A stretch of 64,000 nucleotides of DNA from Cyprinodon diabolis. Lineage: Eukaryota; Chordata; Actinopteri; Cyprinodontiformes; Cyprinodontidae. Positions 1 to 16,484 of the stretch are shown here, in pieces. How positions within the stretch are numbered: the first letter of the stretch is position 1; every line of letters starts with the position of its first letter. Position numbers and translations under genes: made by a program. The notes below the pieces were generated by a model. The model saw nothing but the letters and a program-made list of their open reading frames with translations. It had not been told where the DNA came from and did not search any database. Where the stretch lies: assembly GCA_030533445.1 (NCBI GenBank), contig CM060072.1, forward strand, positions 28,381,766 through 28,445,765, read 5' to 3'.

Positions 1-83
1 CTGGAATCACAGGACAGATATGAAATCACAGAGATCCGGGGAGGTAGAAAACATTTGACAGATCCATTTCCAGGTCAACTCAC

Positions 84-4694
<4,611 letters not shown>

Positions 4695-5160
4695 AACCTT
4701 GAGGAGACACGATGCTGGAGGTTCCTCTGAGGTGCAGGTCAGATGACTTGGGTTTGTTTCTCCTGCGGAGCAGTTTCACTCCGCTCCTACTTCCGCAATA
4801 AAACAATCCCACCGTTAAAACATCAAATCAGACAAACTATACTCTATAAACAAGTAAATTAAATAATCTCACCGACTAAGTAAATTAAATCTGTCTGTTT
4901 GGCTCCGGCTTTTCACTTCAGCTAATGCTAACCATGCTAACGATGCTAGGCTACCAAAGTTAACGGCTAAACTGTGCTGTTTAAAGTTTGGTATCGTGTT
5001 TCACGCTTACCTCTAAAGGCCTTAGCGGCTACTGGTGTCCAGGAAAGCCCGGAGACACAGAGATATTACTCCTAAAGGACACAGAAACACACATCACTGA
5101 GAGGGGGGGGGGGGGAAATCAGCTGCTTCCTGTTTACGCCAGCGTCACATGACGACCCAA
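4695..5160 (-). promoter_or_regulatory. rraga: rraga 5' UTR, noncoding first exon and promoter region
   Basis: On the minus strand a good splice donor (GTAAGC) sits at 5010-5005, so a noncoding exon probably occupies about 5011-5090 and is joined to a second UTR segment just upstream of the ATG at 4694. Bases 5101-5115 are a G run. At 5144-5153 is the palindrome GTCACATGAC, an E-box one base away from the CLEAR site GTCACGTGAC. The exact transcription start is not visible. Confidence 0.5.
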
Positions 5161-6940
5161 ACACTGTATTCCCTCAGTAGTGTTTGACAGGCTGAGTGTA
5201 ATCCATAGTGGAGTGAGTTTTATAGATCAGATTAAGCTGAAAATTTTTATAACTTTATTCAAATGCTAGGAGAGGATTTTAACCAGACAAATACATCAGG
5301 AAAAGACTTATTTAGTCTATGTATTGTAATGTATGATTTATTTATTGGTCTGAGTTTCTTTTTTTAGTAAACTGCAGGACTTTTGTTTGCTTTTCTTTTG
5401 TTTGAGACATTACTGTCAGATCAGTTGTTCATGTACTGTTAGATTAAATGAAAGACTTTGAGAAAATAAAGTTTCCCTGAGATTCGCTTGGGTCCCTTTT
5501 TTCTGGACGTTAAAAAAAAAAAAGACTCATAAGCTGATCTTTTTTGTTATATATACTTTTTGCACCAACAGACTCATTACTATACATATTCAAATGTATT
5601 TTTGGGAATGTGTTAAGAAAACTGTATTCAAAGACACTTAAATATACATATTAGTTCATTTTACCTATTTATGTGTACATGTTGTACTTTTACTTGTTAT
5701 ATTCTCTTGAAGTTGGAAGAAATATTCTGATATTATTTTGTTGAAGATCCTCTTTGTAAATTCCTGAAATTCAGATTTGGTTGAAAACGGTTTTCCTTCA
5801 TTTGAAAGACAGACCTTTAGTTGAAGAGGTCAATAAATGGAGGAACACTTCATCTTTCCTTCGCATCATCGTTTATACAAAAGAAGTAAACTAATATTTC
5901 CCTTATCATGTTCTTTATTAAGTCACAGATTTAAATGTTCTTAATTTCCATCAGAAATCCAGAAACTCCATTCATGATCTTTATATTAAAGTCTTGATTT
6001 ATTTAAAAGTAAACTTAATGAAGGTCTTTTGGTTAAATCATAGATAAACGTATCAATAGGAAGTAGTTAAAGCAAACTGGTTCGGCTGTGGTCATAATTC
6101 ATTTGTGCATGTTGTTTTAAATGAGCCATTCCCTCTTCCAAACCGCAGCACTTTATTTGACCAGTAAGGAGGAAAAAGACAATTGAATACATGGCTCCAA
6201 ATGAGCAAAAACACTATTATCTATATCTTAAAAACATACAAATATAGAAATAAATAAACAGAGAGATGGATGAATGAAAAAAGTGTAGTCATCCACAGAA
6301 AAAATTGATTAAAGAGGAGCTTCAGTTCTGACTAAGAGGGGAAATAAGAACAAACTAGACTTTGTGGATGAGGCTGAATATGAAAGAGCTTTATAATTTG
6401 CAAAAACAGCAGGAGTTTATATTCACAAAGAAACTGACTTTTTAAAACACAGCAGGGTAACGAAGTATGGGCAGAAACAGAGGGATATGACTCAACGTGA
6501 GATTAAAGGAAAAAATGAAGATGACTTTCTTGCTGGAACTGAGTGGAGGAACTGGGCCCAGCGTTGGTTTGTCTGTCTGCAGGACAGATCATGTCTGATG
6601 GAGGTGATGCTCATCAACGGATCAAATGTTTGACTCCAGCCAAAAAAAAAAAGACTAAAGATATTTGAACTTAATATGTTAATAGGAAGAGGAAAAAACT
6701 GACATTGTGTGGATGGAGGAGTTTTGTATAAACAGAAGAGTTTCAATTTAAGATAAGTAAAAACATAACAGAACCACTCTTTAAATATGGTTTTATTCTG
6801 TAGGTATCAAGCTTCCTCTACTGAGTCTGATTCTAAAATAGTGGTTTAAACTAAAAATGTATTTCCTCTGTATTTGGGAGGATTTTTCCTTCCAAAAGTG
6901 GATCGCTTTTAAAAAAAGAGGCAGACATAGTTTATCTGAG
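4810..6940. other. Spacer between rraga and chmp1b
   Basis: Apart from the rraga promoter at its left end this AT-rich stretch holds nothing I can assign: no coding pattern, no clear repeat ends. The longer open frames, for example around 6492-6746, have no recognisable protein content. Confidence 0.5.
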
Positions 6941-6951
6941 TATTATAAAAC

Positions 6952-7475
6952 TTTATTGTTTGTTCTCTTAATTTGAACCCTTCCCAAACAATGAGAGGAA
7001 ACCCTTGAAAGGCGACGTAACCTCCCAGGACCTCCTTCACCACAAAGAAAACAGAATCAAACAGAAAAGAGGTCAGTTAATCAATGGAAGGGGTAAAGAT
7101 CAATGCGAAACACGTCCCACTTTTATACAAAACCTGGAGAGCATTTCTGAAAATGAAAGATAAATAAAAACTCATAAATCTCCTTTTTCCTGTTGGGATT
7201 ATATTTGAAGGGTTTATAAATATTCCTTTTTCTCCAGAATCAAACCTTTTATTCTATTAAAACCTTTCTGATTTCAATTTCTAATTTAGTAAACATTATA
7301 AAGCTGGAAATGAAACACCAAGAGGAGCCGTTAGCTTTAGGAGGAGATTATTCATGACAGTCGCTGCTCACCACACAGAATATGTAAAAAAACAAAGAGG
7401 GAAAACATTTCTATATTCAGGTAGTGTGTATCAGTAGAGCTCTGGGTTCCGGTTCCGCTCCACAGCACAGGTTCT
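6952..7475 (-). other. chmp1b: chmp1b 3' UTR with polyadenylation signal
   Basis: Minus-strand sequence downstream of the chmp1b stop codon. The reverse complement of 6952-6957 is AATAAA, a plausible poly(A) signal about 520 bases after the stop, so the transcript would end near 6935. Confidence 0.55.
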
Positions 7476-10163
7476 TTACATCTGGTCTCGGAGCTTGGCG
7501 AGCCTATGGGAGAGTTCGTCCTAAGAACCGAAGAGAGAGCGGCTTTAATTTGGCTCCATGTTCAGGAGAATAAAGGTTTAATTTGAAAGCAGTCATGCAG
7601 CGGTACCTGTTCTGCAGAGGCTACGCTGGTACCCACTGATCCGGTCTGTCCTTGGGGGAGCTCCATGTTCAGGTCCAAACTGAACAGAAACCAAATATTA
7701 ACCAGTGAACCCATTAGACTGACCAAAACACTAAACTTACAGGCCAATAAACTATCTTTCATTCTTTCAAACGTTCAGTTTAGTCAACTGGACGGAAAGT
7801 TTTCTGGAAGACGTTTCGCCTTTCATCCAACTAAAGAAGCCTCTTGGATGAGAGGAGAAACGTCTTCTGGAAAACTTCCAGTCCAGATTTCCTACACTGA
7901 ATGTTTTAAAGCTTGACCATTAAACACTGATCTGTGAGGGTTAAGGACTGGAAAGAGGAAGGTTACCCTGCTTCATCTGCCATCTCATGCAGCAACGAAT
8001 CCACTTGGTTCTGAAACACACATGGAACAGGTTGGATTGAAGCAAACGGTTCTGAAACGGAGCAGCAGAAGGAGCTGAGAAGAGGAAGTCACCTGTGGCG
8101 TGGTGAGCGTGGTGGTGCTGCTCATGGTGTCCTCCATCTGGGCCGTCTGAACGTCAAGAGTTTCAAACTGATGCTCAAATTTGTCCATGAGACCCGAGAT
8201 CTAAAGGAAGAGAAGCGGGACGCTTTAAAGCCTGACGACCTGTCCAAACGTGAAAAAAACACACCCCTGCCCCGCCCCATACCTTCTCCAGGTTCATGCT
8301 CTTCAGGGTGGCGTCCATGCCTTTCACCACTCCAGCCATGGATTTAGTGACCTATGAGAGGGAAGCCATTAAAAGCCGCAGGTGGATCAGCCACTGACAG
8401 GAGGTCAAAACACGCCGTACCTGGTTCATGGTGACCGCCGTCTGGACCCTCGCCGCCACCGCGTCAACCCGAGCGCTCATCCTCAGGAAGTTCACCGACT
8501 GGTTCTTCTGTCTGATGGCGTTCTCCGCGTGGATCCGGGCCACCTCCATGTTCCCCTTCTGGATGGCCTGTAGACACAGGAGAGCTTCGGTGAAATCCTC
8601 TGACATCTGCGGCCAGCGCAGCGGGACAAACGCCACCTACTTTCTTCACTTTGGCCTTCTCCACTTTTTCCTCTTTGTCACATTTCTTTGCGTTTCTCTG
8701 GAGCTCTTTGGCTGCAAACTTTAGATTGAAGAGATTTTCTGAGAGGAGAAGTTAAGGAGGAACAACAAGAAGCAAAGGAACCAAACCCCTCAGTCGAGCA
8801 TAGTCTCCACCCTGAACATGAAAAACACTCATAAATGGGTTTAAATATCAATAATTAAACGTATGTTTGTGTGTATATTTTCTATATGTTTTTCTTCCAG
8901 CAATTTATTTCAAATGCATAAAGTTTATACTAGCTCCATAGACGGGTGCAGCCCTCCTGTTTATGCTGTCGTGCTTCAAGCCTTTCTTTGTGTTATTTTT
9001 GCAGAATATATAAAACCATCAACAACTAAAACCTGAACGGTTCATACATGAGCATAAACAGTTTAATCTGCGGAGGAGGCCGATGCAAACTTAAACAGCT
9101 TCAGAAGAAAAACAGTATTTTCAGTCAAAGGCATATTTTAGAATAGTGTTGCTTAAAGTGGCTGCAGGTTGGAGTAGCTCTGCTAGCTTGCCTTGTTATT
9201 CTTTTTAAGAGAACTTTGATTGCTCAATTTTTGGATCAGAGTTTCTTCTTCCTGATGTTTTTCGCATCTGTTGATGAATACTGTGAAACTGGAGGGATTT
9301 TCACTAATATTTTTGTCCTTTTAGATACTTGTTATGGTGCGTAACCACAGCAACCATAGCAAGTTGATTTTTTTTTTACACCCAGGAGCAGCTCTTTACC
9401 ACCTCTAAAGCTGAAATAATACATCAGTTACCTCCGCAAGTACCAGCTGAGTTGAAAATGAAACACCAGGGATGCAGAGCAGGAGCAAAGAGAAGTGAGA
9501 GGAAGAAGAAATTTAAGCCATCTCTTCCTTTAACTCGGACTCAAGCATCTCTCTGCTAGACTTTCTGGCCATACCAGCATACAGATTTAAAAAAAAAGAC
9601 TGTGAAACTATAATGAGTAACTCCTCTAGAACCTCTGGAGATTATTTCACAAAGAAGAATTATTCAATAAGAGAAGAAAATTGTGGACAATAGTGAGCAT
9701 TATCTTCATCAGATTGTTAAACAACAAGAGTGTCTTCAGTCAGGCTTCTGCAGATTCAGTGCAAGACAGACCTCTACAGTAGATACTTGTTTAAAAAATA
9801 ACCTATGAGTCACTGCAACATATAATTTCCCTTTGGGATAAATAAAGTATTTCTGAATTGAATGTTGGCCATTCATCTAGCCTTCCACCAACAGGGAGGT
9901 TGATAGAATGTTTTGTTGTCCTGTTATATTGCTCTACAAAAAGACCCAAAACCACCTGATCCTGATTAAATCATGTTTTATTCACCAAGCGTCTGTCCTA
10001 ATGGTGTTCAGAACCTTTTGGAGCCTAAATGTGATTCCAGGTCTAAGCAGACATGAACAGATGTGGCGCCATCTGCTGGTAGAACCACAGAACTACCAGA
10101 AAGCAAAGCAGGATGAAAGCAAAGCAGGATGACGTTCAGGTTTAAACCCTACAACACCAAGGT

Positions 10164-10202
<39 letters not shown>

Positions 10203-13199
10203 TATCATCTTCATTCATCACCAGGTTATGGGGAGAAAATAGGAAGACGCAGAACAACAAAAACAGACATAATACTCTTTATAATACTTCTCTAAAGGGC
10301 CAGGCTGATTAAAGGGAACACATCTGTCTATGGTTGTGGCATTAAGAGCAGCGGGCCACTTAAAGCAGGGACTGGACATCAAATATCCACACACCCTATC
10401 AGATAGATGTCACTGAGGGATAAGAACCAACAGCAGACTTTTTTTGGGGATTTAACTTCATTCTTTTGATGCATGAACCACGGCTCTGAAACCTGCATAC
10501 TATTTCTCTGCTAAGCTTAGATTAAATCAGCTTGAATTTTAAGTCAATAATTTAATCAATCCATCACTGACCAACCAATCAAATTCATAGCATTCATTCC
10601 TTAGACTGTAGAGATTAAGACCAGCATTGCTGTCACTGATATCAGCATTAATAAGGATGTTAACCCACGCATCCATCAACTTAGCAGTTACATGTAAACA
10701 CCTCGGCAGCTCGGCAGCTTTAGGTCCTCTTCACTGAACACCAACATTCAAACTTTATTCCCAGCCCTGTTCCATTCTCACCTCTCATGAAATCAAATAT
10801 TATTCAGCTTTTTTTTTTCCCTCTGGATCTTGAACTATTAATCATTATTTCTAAAGTTAACTGCATTTCCCTAACCCCGACATCCCACATCCCACATCCT
10901 CGGTATCCGCCCCCCTCCGTTCCAGACTGCCTGCAGCCTCCATGGTTCCTGCCGTCTCGCTCTGCTACGACTTCCTTGGAGCTCGAGGAGAGCATGCGCT
11001 ATAATATTATTATTTAATTCATAGCAGCAAACCTGCGGTAATGAACGCTTACTTTAATATGACATCATTAAAACTCCCCATCAGAACCAATCACACGTTT
11101 CTGCCCAAACATTATTTTTGATTCTGCTTTGATTTCTTGGTTAATCAAAGGAGAAGGACTTTTTTCAGGCTGTATTCTGTAGAGTAAATAAATTAACGAC
11201 GTGAAAATCTATCAAAGAACCACTTTACATTTTTCTTCCTGTTATTTATGCAGCTGAACATGTACAATAGTTTCGGCAAAATATTTATAGGAAATAAAAA
11301 TTTCTATCAAAAAAAAACCTAGTTGTTGTCTTTAAATGATGATGAGGAAACCATTAAAAATGAACGTATGTATACATGTAATTATATATAAAGTAGATTT
11401 TTAATCTTCATTTTATATTTTTCATTGATTAGTTAGCTAATCATTGCATTTCAGCGCCTTTAGGTTTTCTAAGCTGTTTCTTTAAATTGAGTGGATCGTG
11501 TTGTTTAATTTATAAAATCTCGGATAGAGTAAGAAGGTGAAACTAAACCAGAAGGAATGTTTTCTAAGAAAAAAATCTTGTTGACTAAATAAAAAATTAT
11601 GAATTTAAAATGTTTCGAGGTAGCTATAGAGAAGAGTCATATCCTGAGATCTATTTTATTTGTGATCACAAAGTAGAAAGAAAAAGTTCAATCCCTGTCT
11701 TTTTTAAATAAGTCATGTTGTTATGGTGACATTCCCGGATATTATAGGGTACTGCATGTATAGATAGAATTGTACAGCCATGATATTCCAAAAAAAAGTT
11801 AAAAAAACAATCCATTGGACTTTGTTTCCAAGTTTGAAGAAGTTTCAGTTCCCATCAAGGAAGCTTTTTCAATTCAAAATGTCAGAAAGAATGTTGAGTT
11901 CAAGGCTCTATAGAGTGGACCAAAACAAAGCCCTGTTTTGGCTTAGAAAACATGCAAATTGAACCAGATGAATGGGTCCACCCCTTCGGAATGGGGGTCA
12001 TTTGATTTCTTTGTTAGCCTACAATAACCAATACCTGTCTATGTCTCTGAAGGGGGTTGTTAGGGGGAATTGTTGGCCTGGCTGAACAGACAAGGTGTTT
12101 TGGTCCCCTGTATGGCGTTTGGTCCACTCTATAAAGCCTCGAACTCAACGCTAATTCTGACATTTTGAATTGAAAAAGCTTCCTGGATGGGAAGCGAAAC
12201 GTCTTCAAACTTGGAAACAAAGTCCAGTGGATTGCATTTTAACTATTTTTAGAATGACTATGACCTGGATGACTGAGAATCCTCACCAGCATATCCACGA
12301 TATGTTTGAACATTTTCTATATTTTCATTAATTATTATTATTTCATTCAGAGATCAGACTGAAATCTGAATTTTATGGGAACATTTCTGATTTACTATTA
12401 AGAAATATTTGAAAATCCCTCAACTTTAAATTTTTTTCCCTATACCATCCATTATGACAGCTCTGAGTATGGTCACAGCATGACGTACGTAGTCTGTCCA
12501 CAAAAGAGCACTCATTAGGCGATAAACAAACAGTTGGACAAAACAGCTGATCTACTTATTACTTATCTACTTATTATTGATTAATAACAATCAGAATAAA
12601 AGAGTAAAAGTAAAGGAGGATCCAGACATTTATCCTGAAAAACGTTAAATATCAGCTAAATAATATCAGAATAACTTGATGGTAACTGGGTAGTATTTAT
12701 ATCCAAGCTATGTGCGAGTTATTAGCTAACAAATGAAGACACAGTGCTTACTTTTAGCCTAGTTATGGTAAACATATATTTTAAACACTTTTACACTGAT
12801 TTCCCAGAAAAGATTGCTTAAAAAACATTTTAGGAGACTAAAAGTGGTGTCAGTTGATAACATAACTTTTTTTTAGGAGAAAGTATCGCAGAAACCAAAT
12901 GATTCAGTCGTTATTCTGTTTACCGATGTTAGCTGTGAGGCCTTGAACGCATCTCAGGCAAAGATGAAAGCCCCCTGAAGAATTTCATCAATGTTTAACC
13001 TTTTAAACAGAACAACCAGTCAACCTTCCATCGCTTTCTAACGCAGGCAGTAACGTTTCAAACATCTGTGACTGATAAATGTCCTCGTTTGGAGGCTACC
13101 GTGTTGCTCTGGCAGGTGTAAGCCCCAGCCTTCCCCCTCGGTTCCCCGCAGCCCTCCCGCCTTCCGACCGCTCTGAAGGATACTCTCCATGCTCGGCAT
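7476..13199 (-). CDS. chmp1b: ESCRT-III subunit CHMP1B
   Basis: CHMP1B polymerises on endosomal and other membranes and recruits VPS4, spastin and LIP5 for membrane cutting. Coding exons from the 5' end: 13184-13199, 8641-8738, 8421-8567, 8283-8351, 8093-8200, 7967-8010, 7607-7679, 7476-7520. They total 600 nt, 199 residues, equal to human CHMP1B. The tiny first exon codes MPSME plus one base and is separated by a 4.4-kb intron. Residues after it read [13 protein letters not shown], then [36 protein letters not shown] and [14 protein letters not shown], all diagnostic of CHMP1B rather than CHMP1A. The last exon, [14 protein letters not shown], is the C-terminal MIT-interacting motif (LxxRLxxLR). 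Human CHMP1B is an intronless retrocopy, so this multi-exon gene represents the ancestral form. All junctions are GT-AG and the phases agree. Confidence 0.96.
7788..7889. repeat. Hairpin repeat in a chmp1b intron
   Basis: Imperfect inverted repeat: ACTGGACGGAAAGTTTTCTG at the left pairs with the arm ending CAGTCCAG at the right, and each arm contains the GACGTTTC / GAAACGTC motif found in many teleost repeats. The two arms are separated by only a few bases. Confidence 0.6.
9640..9862 (+). repeat. 3' tail of a LINE/SINE-like retroelement
   Basis: The segment ends with a run like TAATTTCCCTTTGGGATAAA followed by TAAAGTATTTCTGAATTGAAT. This is the common 3' end of teleost non-LTR elements that terminate in short tandem repeats. 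Only the tail is present; the 5' limit is a guess. Confidence 0.5.
10168..10197. repeat. (TA)n microsatellite
   Basis: About fifteen uninterrupted TA repeats inside chmp1b intron 1. Confidence 0.9.
11808..12234. repeat. Fold-back element with about 85-bp inverted arms
   Basis: Left arm begins CAATCCATTGGACTTTGTTT and right arm ends with its near-complement before ATTG at 12234. Both arms contain the pair AAGCTTTTTCAATTCAAAATG / CATTTTGAATTGAAAAAGCTT. The middle holds unique sequence. One-ended relatives occur at 36740-37060 and 52130-52206. Structure is that of a fold-back or MITE; no transposase is encoded. Confidence 0.7.
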
Positions 13200-13620
13200 C
13201 TTCAGCTGCTGCTTCTTCTGACACCAAAACGGCTAAAGAAAAGAAAAAAAGTTGTTGAGACTTGAGCTTCTGTTTCGGTCGCTTCGCCCTCTTCCGCACT
13301 TCCTGCTTTCTGACCAAAATATCGTCTACGTCATTGTCACGTGGTATCGGTGTTCCATTCAAACGTCACAGCTACTTGGCTTCGCCCCTTTCGCTCAAAA
13401 CGTGCATGAAAAATAAATTGAAACAAATAAATAAAAAAGAGAAGAAGCAGATTGGGAGGAGAGTTTTGGTGTCTGTGGGTGTGAAGGAGTTAGAAAGGCG
13501 GCGGGCGGCGGAGGGAGCTCCTCCTGGTCAGATCCAGGAGGAGAGGGAGGATGACTCACTCCATCTGATGTGAGCTTCACCCCACAACAGCTCGGCAGTG
13601 CGGCGGCGGTTCATCCTGAC
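13200..13620. promoter_or_regulatory. Probable bidirectional promoter of chmp1b (-) and tent5d (+)
   Basis: GC- and CpG-rich stretch compared with its AT-rich surroundings, lying between the chmp1b ATG (minus strand, 13199) and a candidate tent5d first exon. GTCACGTGG at 13336-13344 contains a CACGTG E-box and matches eight bases of the CLEAR site. A CRE-like TACGTCA is at 13327-13333. The transcription starts are inferred, not seen. Confidence 0.5.
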
Positions 13621-13944
13621 GTGTCCGCTCAGCTGCAAACTTTATCAAACTCTAAAATTTACCCCCTTTTTCCTGAGGCCTTTTCGGGCTTTTCCTCAAA
13701 CTTGTTCTTTTTTTCTTTTTTTTTTTGATCTCCCGGTAGTTCCACTGACCCGCGGAGTCGTGATTCACCGTGGATTTCGTGACGGCTAATTGCCATGGCA
13801 ACAACACTGCTGCGCTGAGAGGAATCTGTCCGTTTTAACTTCATCTTCAACCTCCCAACAAGGTCGAGTAAACCTGTTGGATATTCATTTTTCTTTAAAT
13901 ATTTTACTTTTTTTTTTTTTTGCTGATATTTGACAACCAACCAG
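13600..13944 (+). other. tent5d: Candidate noncoding first exon of tent5d
   Basis: A consensus donor, CCAG followed by GTGAGT, lies at 13941-13950. It is the only strong plus-strand donor I noticed near the promoter, and the tent5d coding exon at 20268 starts with an acceptor and only nine bases of leader. Joining them would give a 6.3-kb first intron. Any intermediate noncoding exons would be missed. Confidence 0.4.
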
Positions 13945-14493
13945 GTGAGTTTTTTAATGTCTGTAATTTTGGATAAACGCAATTAAAGCTTTTTTTTCTT
14001 AAACTTTGAGTTAAAAACAACAAATGCATTTGGATTAGATAATTAGCGTTTGGATTCAGATCATTATAAACACGTTTAACACGGGGGAATAAAAGTGACC
14101 CCTGCAAGCAGAGTCCATGTGCAGGTAGATTACACCAATGCAACAGCCCGCATGTCAAGTTTACGGGCGGATGGCTCTGATGCCACGTCAAAGTGGCGCA
14201 TTTCGGGTAGTTTTTGCGCACATGGAAATAATCCAGGAGAGCCAATGAGTGACGCTTTGTTCAGCGGCTGTATGACTCATAGAGTCTCATCTATAAAGAA
14301 GCCAAGCGGCAGAGGAGCAGTCCTGCTGCAGGATGTAACCCCTGAGATTCACTAGAGGCTGCTGTGGGCCCCCAGTCCCTGCGCCCCGGGTGGATAACCT
14401 GCCACTGACTGGGAAAAAAAAAATCCCTGTCTGACTGAGATAACAGTCAATCCTAGGTCATCCAAAACTCAATCTGTGTTTCTTTGATGCAAC

Positions 14494-15550
14494 CAGAGGC
14501 GTAGCCAGAAAATCCTAATAGGGGCCGAAAGTAGGGTGGCCATTTCTATAGCACCAAAAAGGAGGACATTGTGCGGTATATCAACAAATTACTAAGGTGT
14601 ACATAAGAATCGGGTAAAGTCACATTTATTGTACAATTCTTATTAGTTTAAAGAGGATGCTTGTGTAGCTGAATAGAACAAAATATTAAAGAAATATAAA
14701 AAAAATAATTGGTTCCCACCATTTGTATTTTACGGAAGAGGATTAGGGCCAGTGGAAAAAAAAAAAAAGTTAACTGATTTTTAAATTTTATTTCAGTTTA
14801 GTATGGGAAAAAAGTCAGACTTTTTTTCTCAGAATTCTGACTTTGATCTCAGAATTCTGACTTTTTTCTCAGAATTCTGACTTTGATCTCAGAATTCTGA
14901 CTTTTTTCTCAGAATTCTGACTTTAATCTCAGAATTCTGACTTTGTTTATTGTCAGAATTCAGTCAGAATTCTGAGATTAAAGTCAGAATGCATTACGCT
15001 GTCCGGACGCCGGACAGTGCAATGAAAATCCGGACTGTCCGCCCTAAAGCCAGACATCTGGCCACCCTAGCCGAGAGGCACCAGAACCTCATGGTCAATC
15101 TACACTCTTTCAACAGGAATGAGAACAACATCCAACGTCAATGAGCACAACATCTACTAATATTCACATTTAATAAATGTTTATGTTATTGTTAAAGTAG
15201 TTATTTATCTATGATTTCACTGAAGACTCATAGATGACGTGCAGAGGCACATCATTTTATCTTTAACACAAATAATTCAAAATTAAGTTCTGGAAAGAGC
15301 ATGAATTCTGTATCTATCATCTTTAATGTTTGTATATGTGCATAATTAACCACAGTGTTTTTGTTGTCAAGTAGTTGTTAATATATAAAAAAATTTAAAT
15401 GTTTAATAAGTTTGAACATTCCCCTTCAGAGTATTACTGCAGCCACTATCTGTATTAAAGAGAAAAATGGGAAGGGTGGCCCCAAGGGTGGCCAATTATT
15501 GGGTAAGGGTGGCCATGGCCACCCCTGGCCCCCATCTAGCTCTGCCCCTG
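14494..15550. mobile_element. Nonautonomous hAT-type element with a second one nested in it
   Basis: Starts CAGAGGCGTAGCCAG and ends CTAGCTCTGCCCCTG, imperfect terminal inverted repeats. It is flanked by a perfect 8-bp duplication GATGCAAC at 14486-14493 and 15551-15558, the size typical of hAT transposition. No transposase is encoded. The outer element is interrupted by the insertion described at 14532-15069. A related copy is at 15776-16484. Confidence 0.75.
14532..15069. mobile_element. Nested hAT-like element carrying a minisatellite
   Basis: Ends TAGGGTGGCCA and TGGCCACCCTA are perfect 11-bp inverted repeats. The flanking octamers GCCGAAAG (14524-14531) and GCCGAGAG (15070-15077) differ at one base. 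The uninterrupted homologue at 15776-16484 lacks this segment, which confirms an insertion. Inside, about 14815-14990, is a tandem array of roughly 20-bp units containing CAGAATTCTGACTTT. Confidence 0.75.
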
Positions 15551-15775
15551 GATGCAACTTTTTTTGTCTTGTAGAATAACTATAGATGATTAAAATGCCT
15601 GAATATGTGGATGTCTCCTTTTTTTCACTCACTAATAAATCCAGATAAATTCAAACATACTGTAGAATATTTTAACAATCACTTTAAAAGAGGAAAAGGT
15701 CAAACATTTCGTTTGTTGTTTGTTTTGAGCAATATCCCTTTAGATTAGTAATCCACAACTTCCTGTCATCCCAGT

Positions 15776-16484
15776 CAGAGGTGCAGGCAGACATTTTTTA
15801 TAAAGCAATAATCAATGTACACTGAGGGCGGGCCGAAAATGGATAAGCACCAGAACCTCAGGGTCAATCTAAACTGTTCCAATAGGAAAATGAAGGAGCA
15901 AAACATCCATATTTTCTAAATAAAGACAAACTATACTTTCCTACAGCCTTTGCTAAAAAATAGATGCATATATTTAAACATCCATGCTTTTTAGATAAAC
16001 GGTAACGTGGATAAAATTTCAGGTTTGAGTTCTGGGGCGAACATTTTTTCCATTGTCATTACTTACCTACTTTTATCAACAATCATCCTGTATAAAATTG
16101 ATATTTACAAGTACTAATATCTACATAAATTGATTATTTAATAAGTTTTTATTAAAATAGTTATCTATGATTTCACTAAAGACTCCTAGATGAATGCAGA
16201 GACACATCATTTTCTCTTTACCCCATAAAATGCAAAATCTAGTTCTGAAAAGAGCAGGACTTCTGTAGTTACCATCTTTAATGTTAGTATATTGATGTTC
16301 ATAATTAACCAGAGCGTTTTTGTTATCAAGTAATTATGAATATATGAAAAAATAGTAAGCAATATATGAACAATTAAAATGTTTTTAATATTTATTAGGG
16401 GGAAAACAATGGTAGGGGTGGCCAGAGGGGTGGCCAATGATTAGCTAAGGGTCACCCCTGGCCCCCCATCTAGCTCCGCCCCTG
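15776..16484. mobile_element. Second copy of the CAGAGGYG...GCCCCTG hAT-like family
   Basis: Aligns along its length with 14494-15550 minus the nested insert: shared stretches include CACCAGAACCTCA, the block around GACTCCTAGATGA, and the right end with GGCCCCCCATCTAGCTCC. The 8-bp flanks are not clearly alike, so the exact left end is uncertain. Confidence 0.6.

Larger units (their letters stand above)
8739..13183. other. chmp1b intron 1
   Basis: Large first intron between the 16-base coding exon and exon 2. It contains the LINE/SINE-like tail at 9640-9862, the TA microsatellite at 10168-10197 and the fold-back element at 11808-12234. Nothing else in it looks coding. Confidence 0.7.

Noticed and set aside
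13659..13982. 107-residue minus frame near the tent5d first exon
   Set aside because: Lys-rich because of poly-A/T runs; no homology and overlaps the probable UTR.
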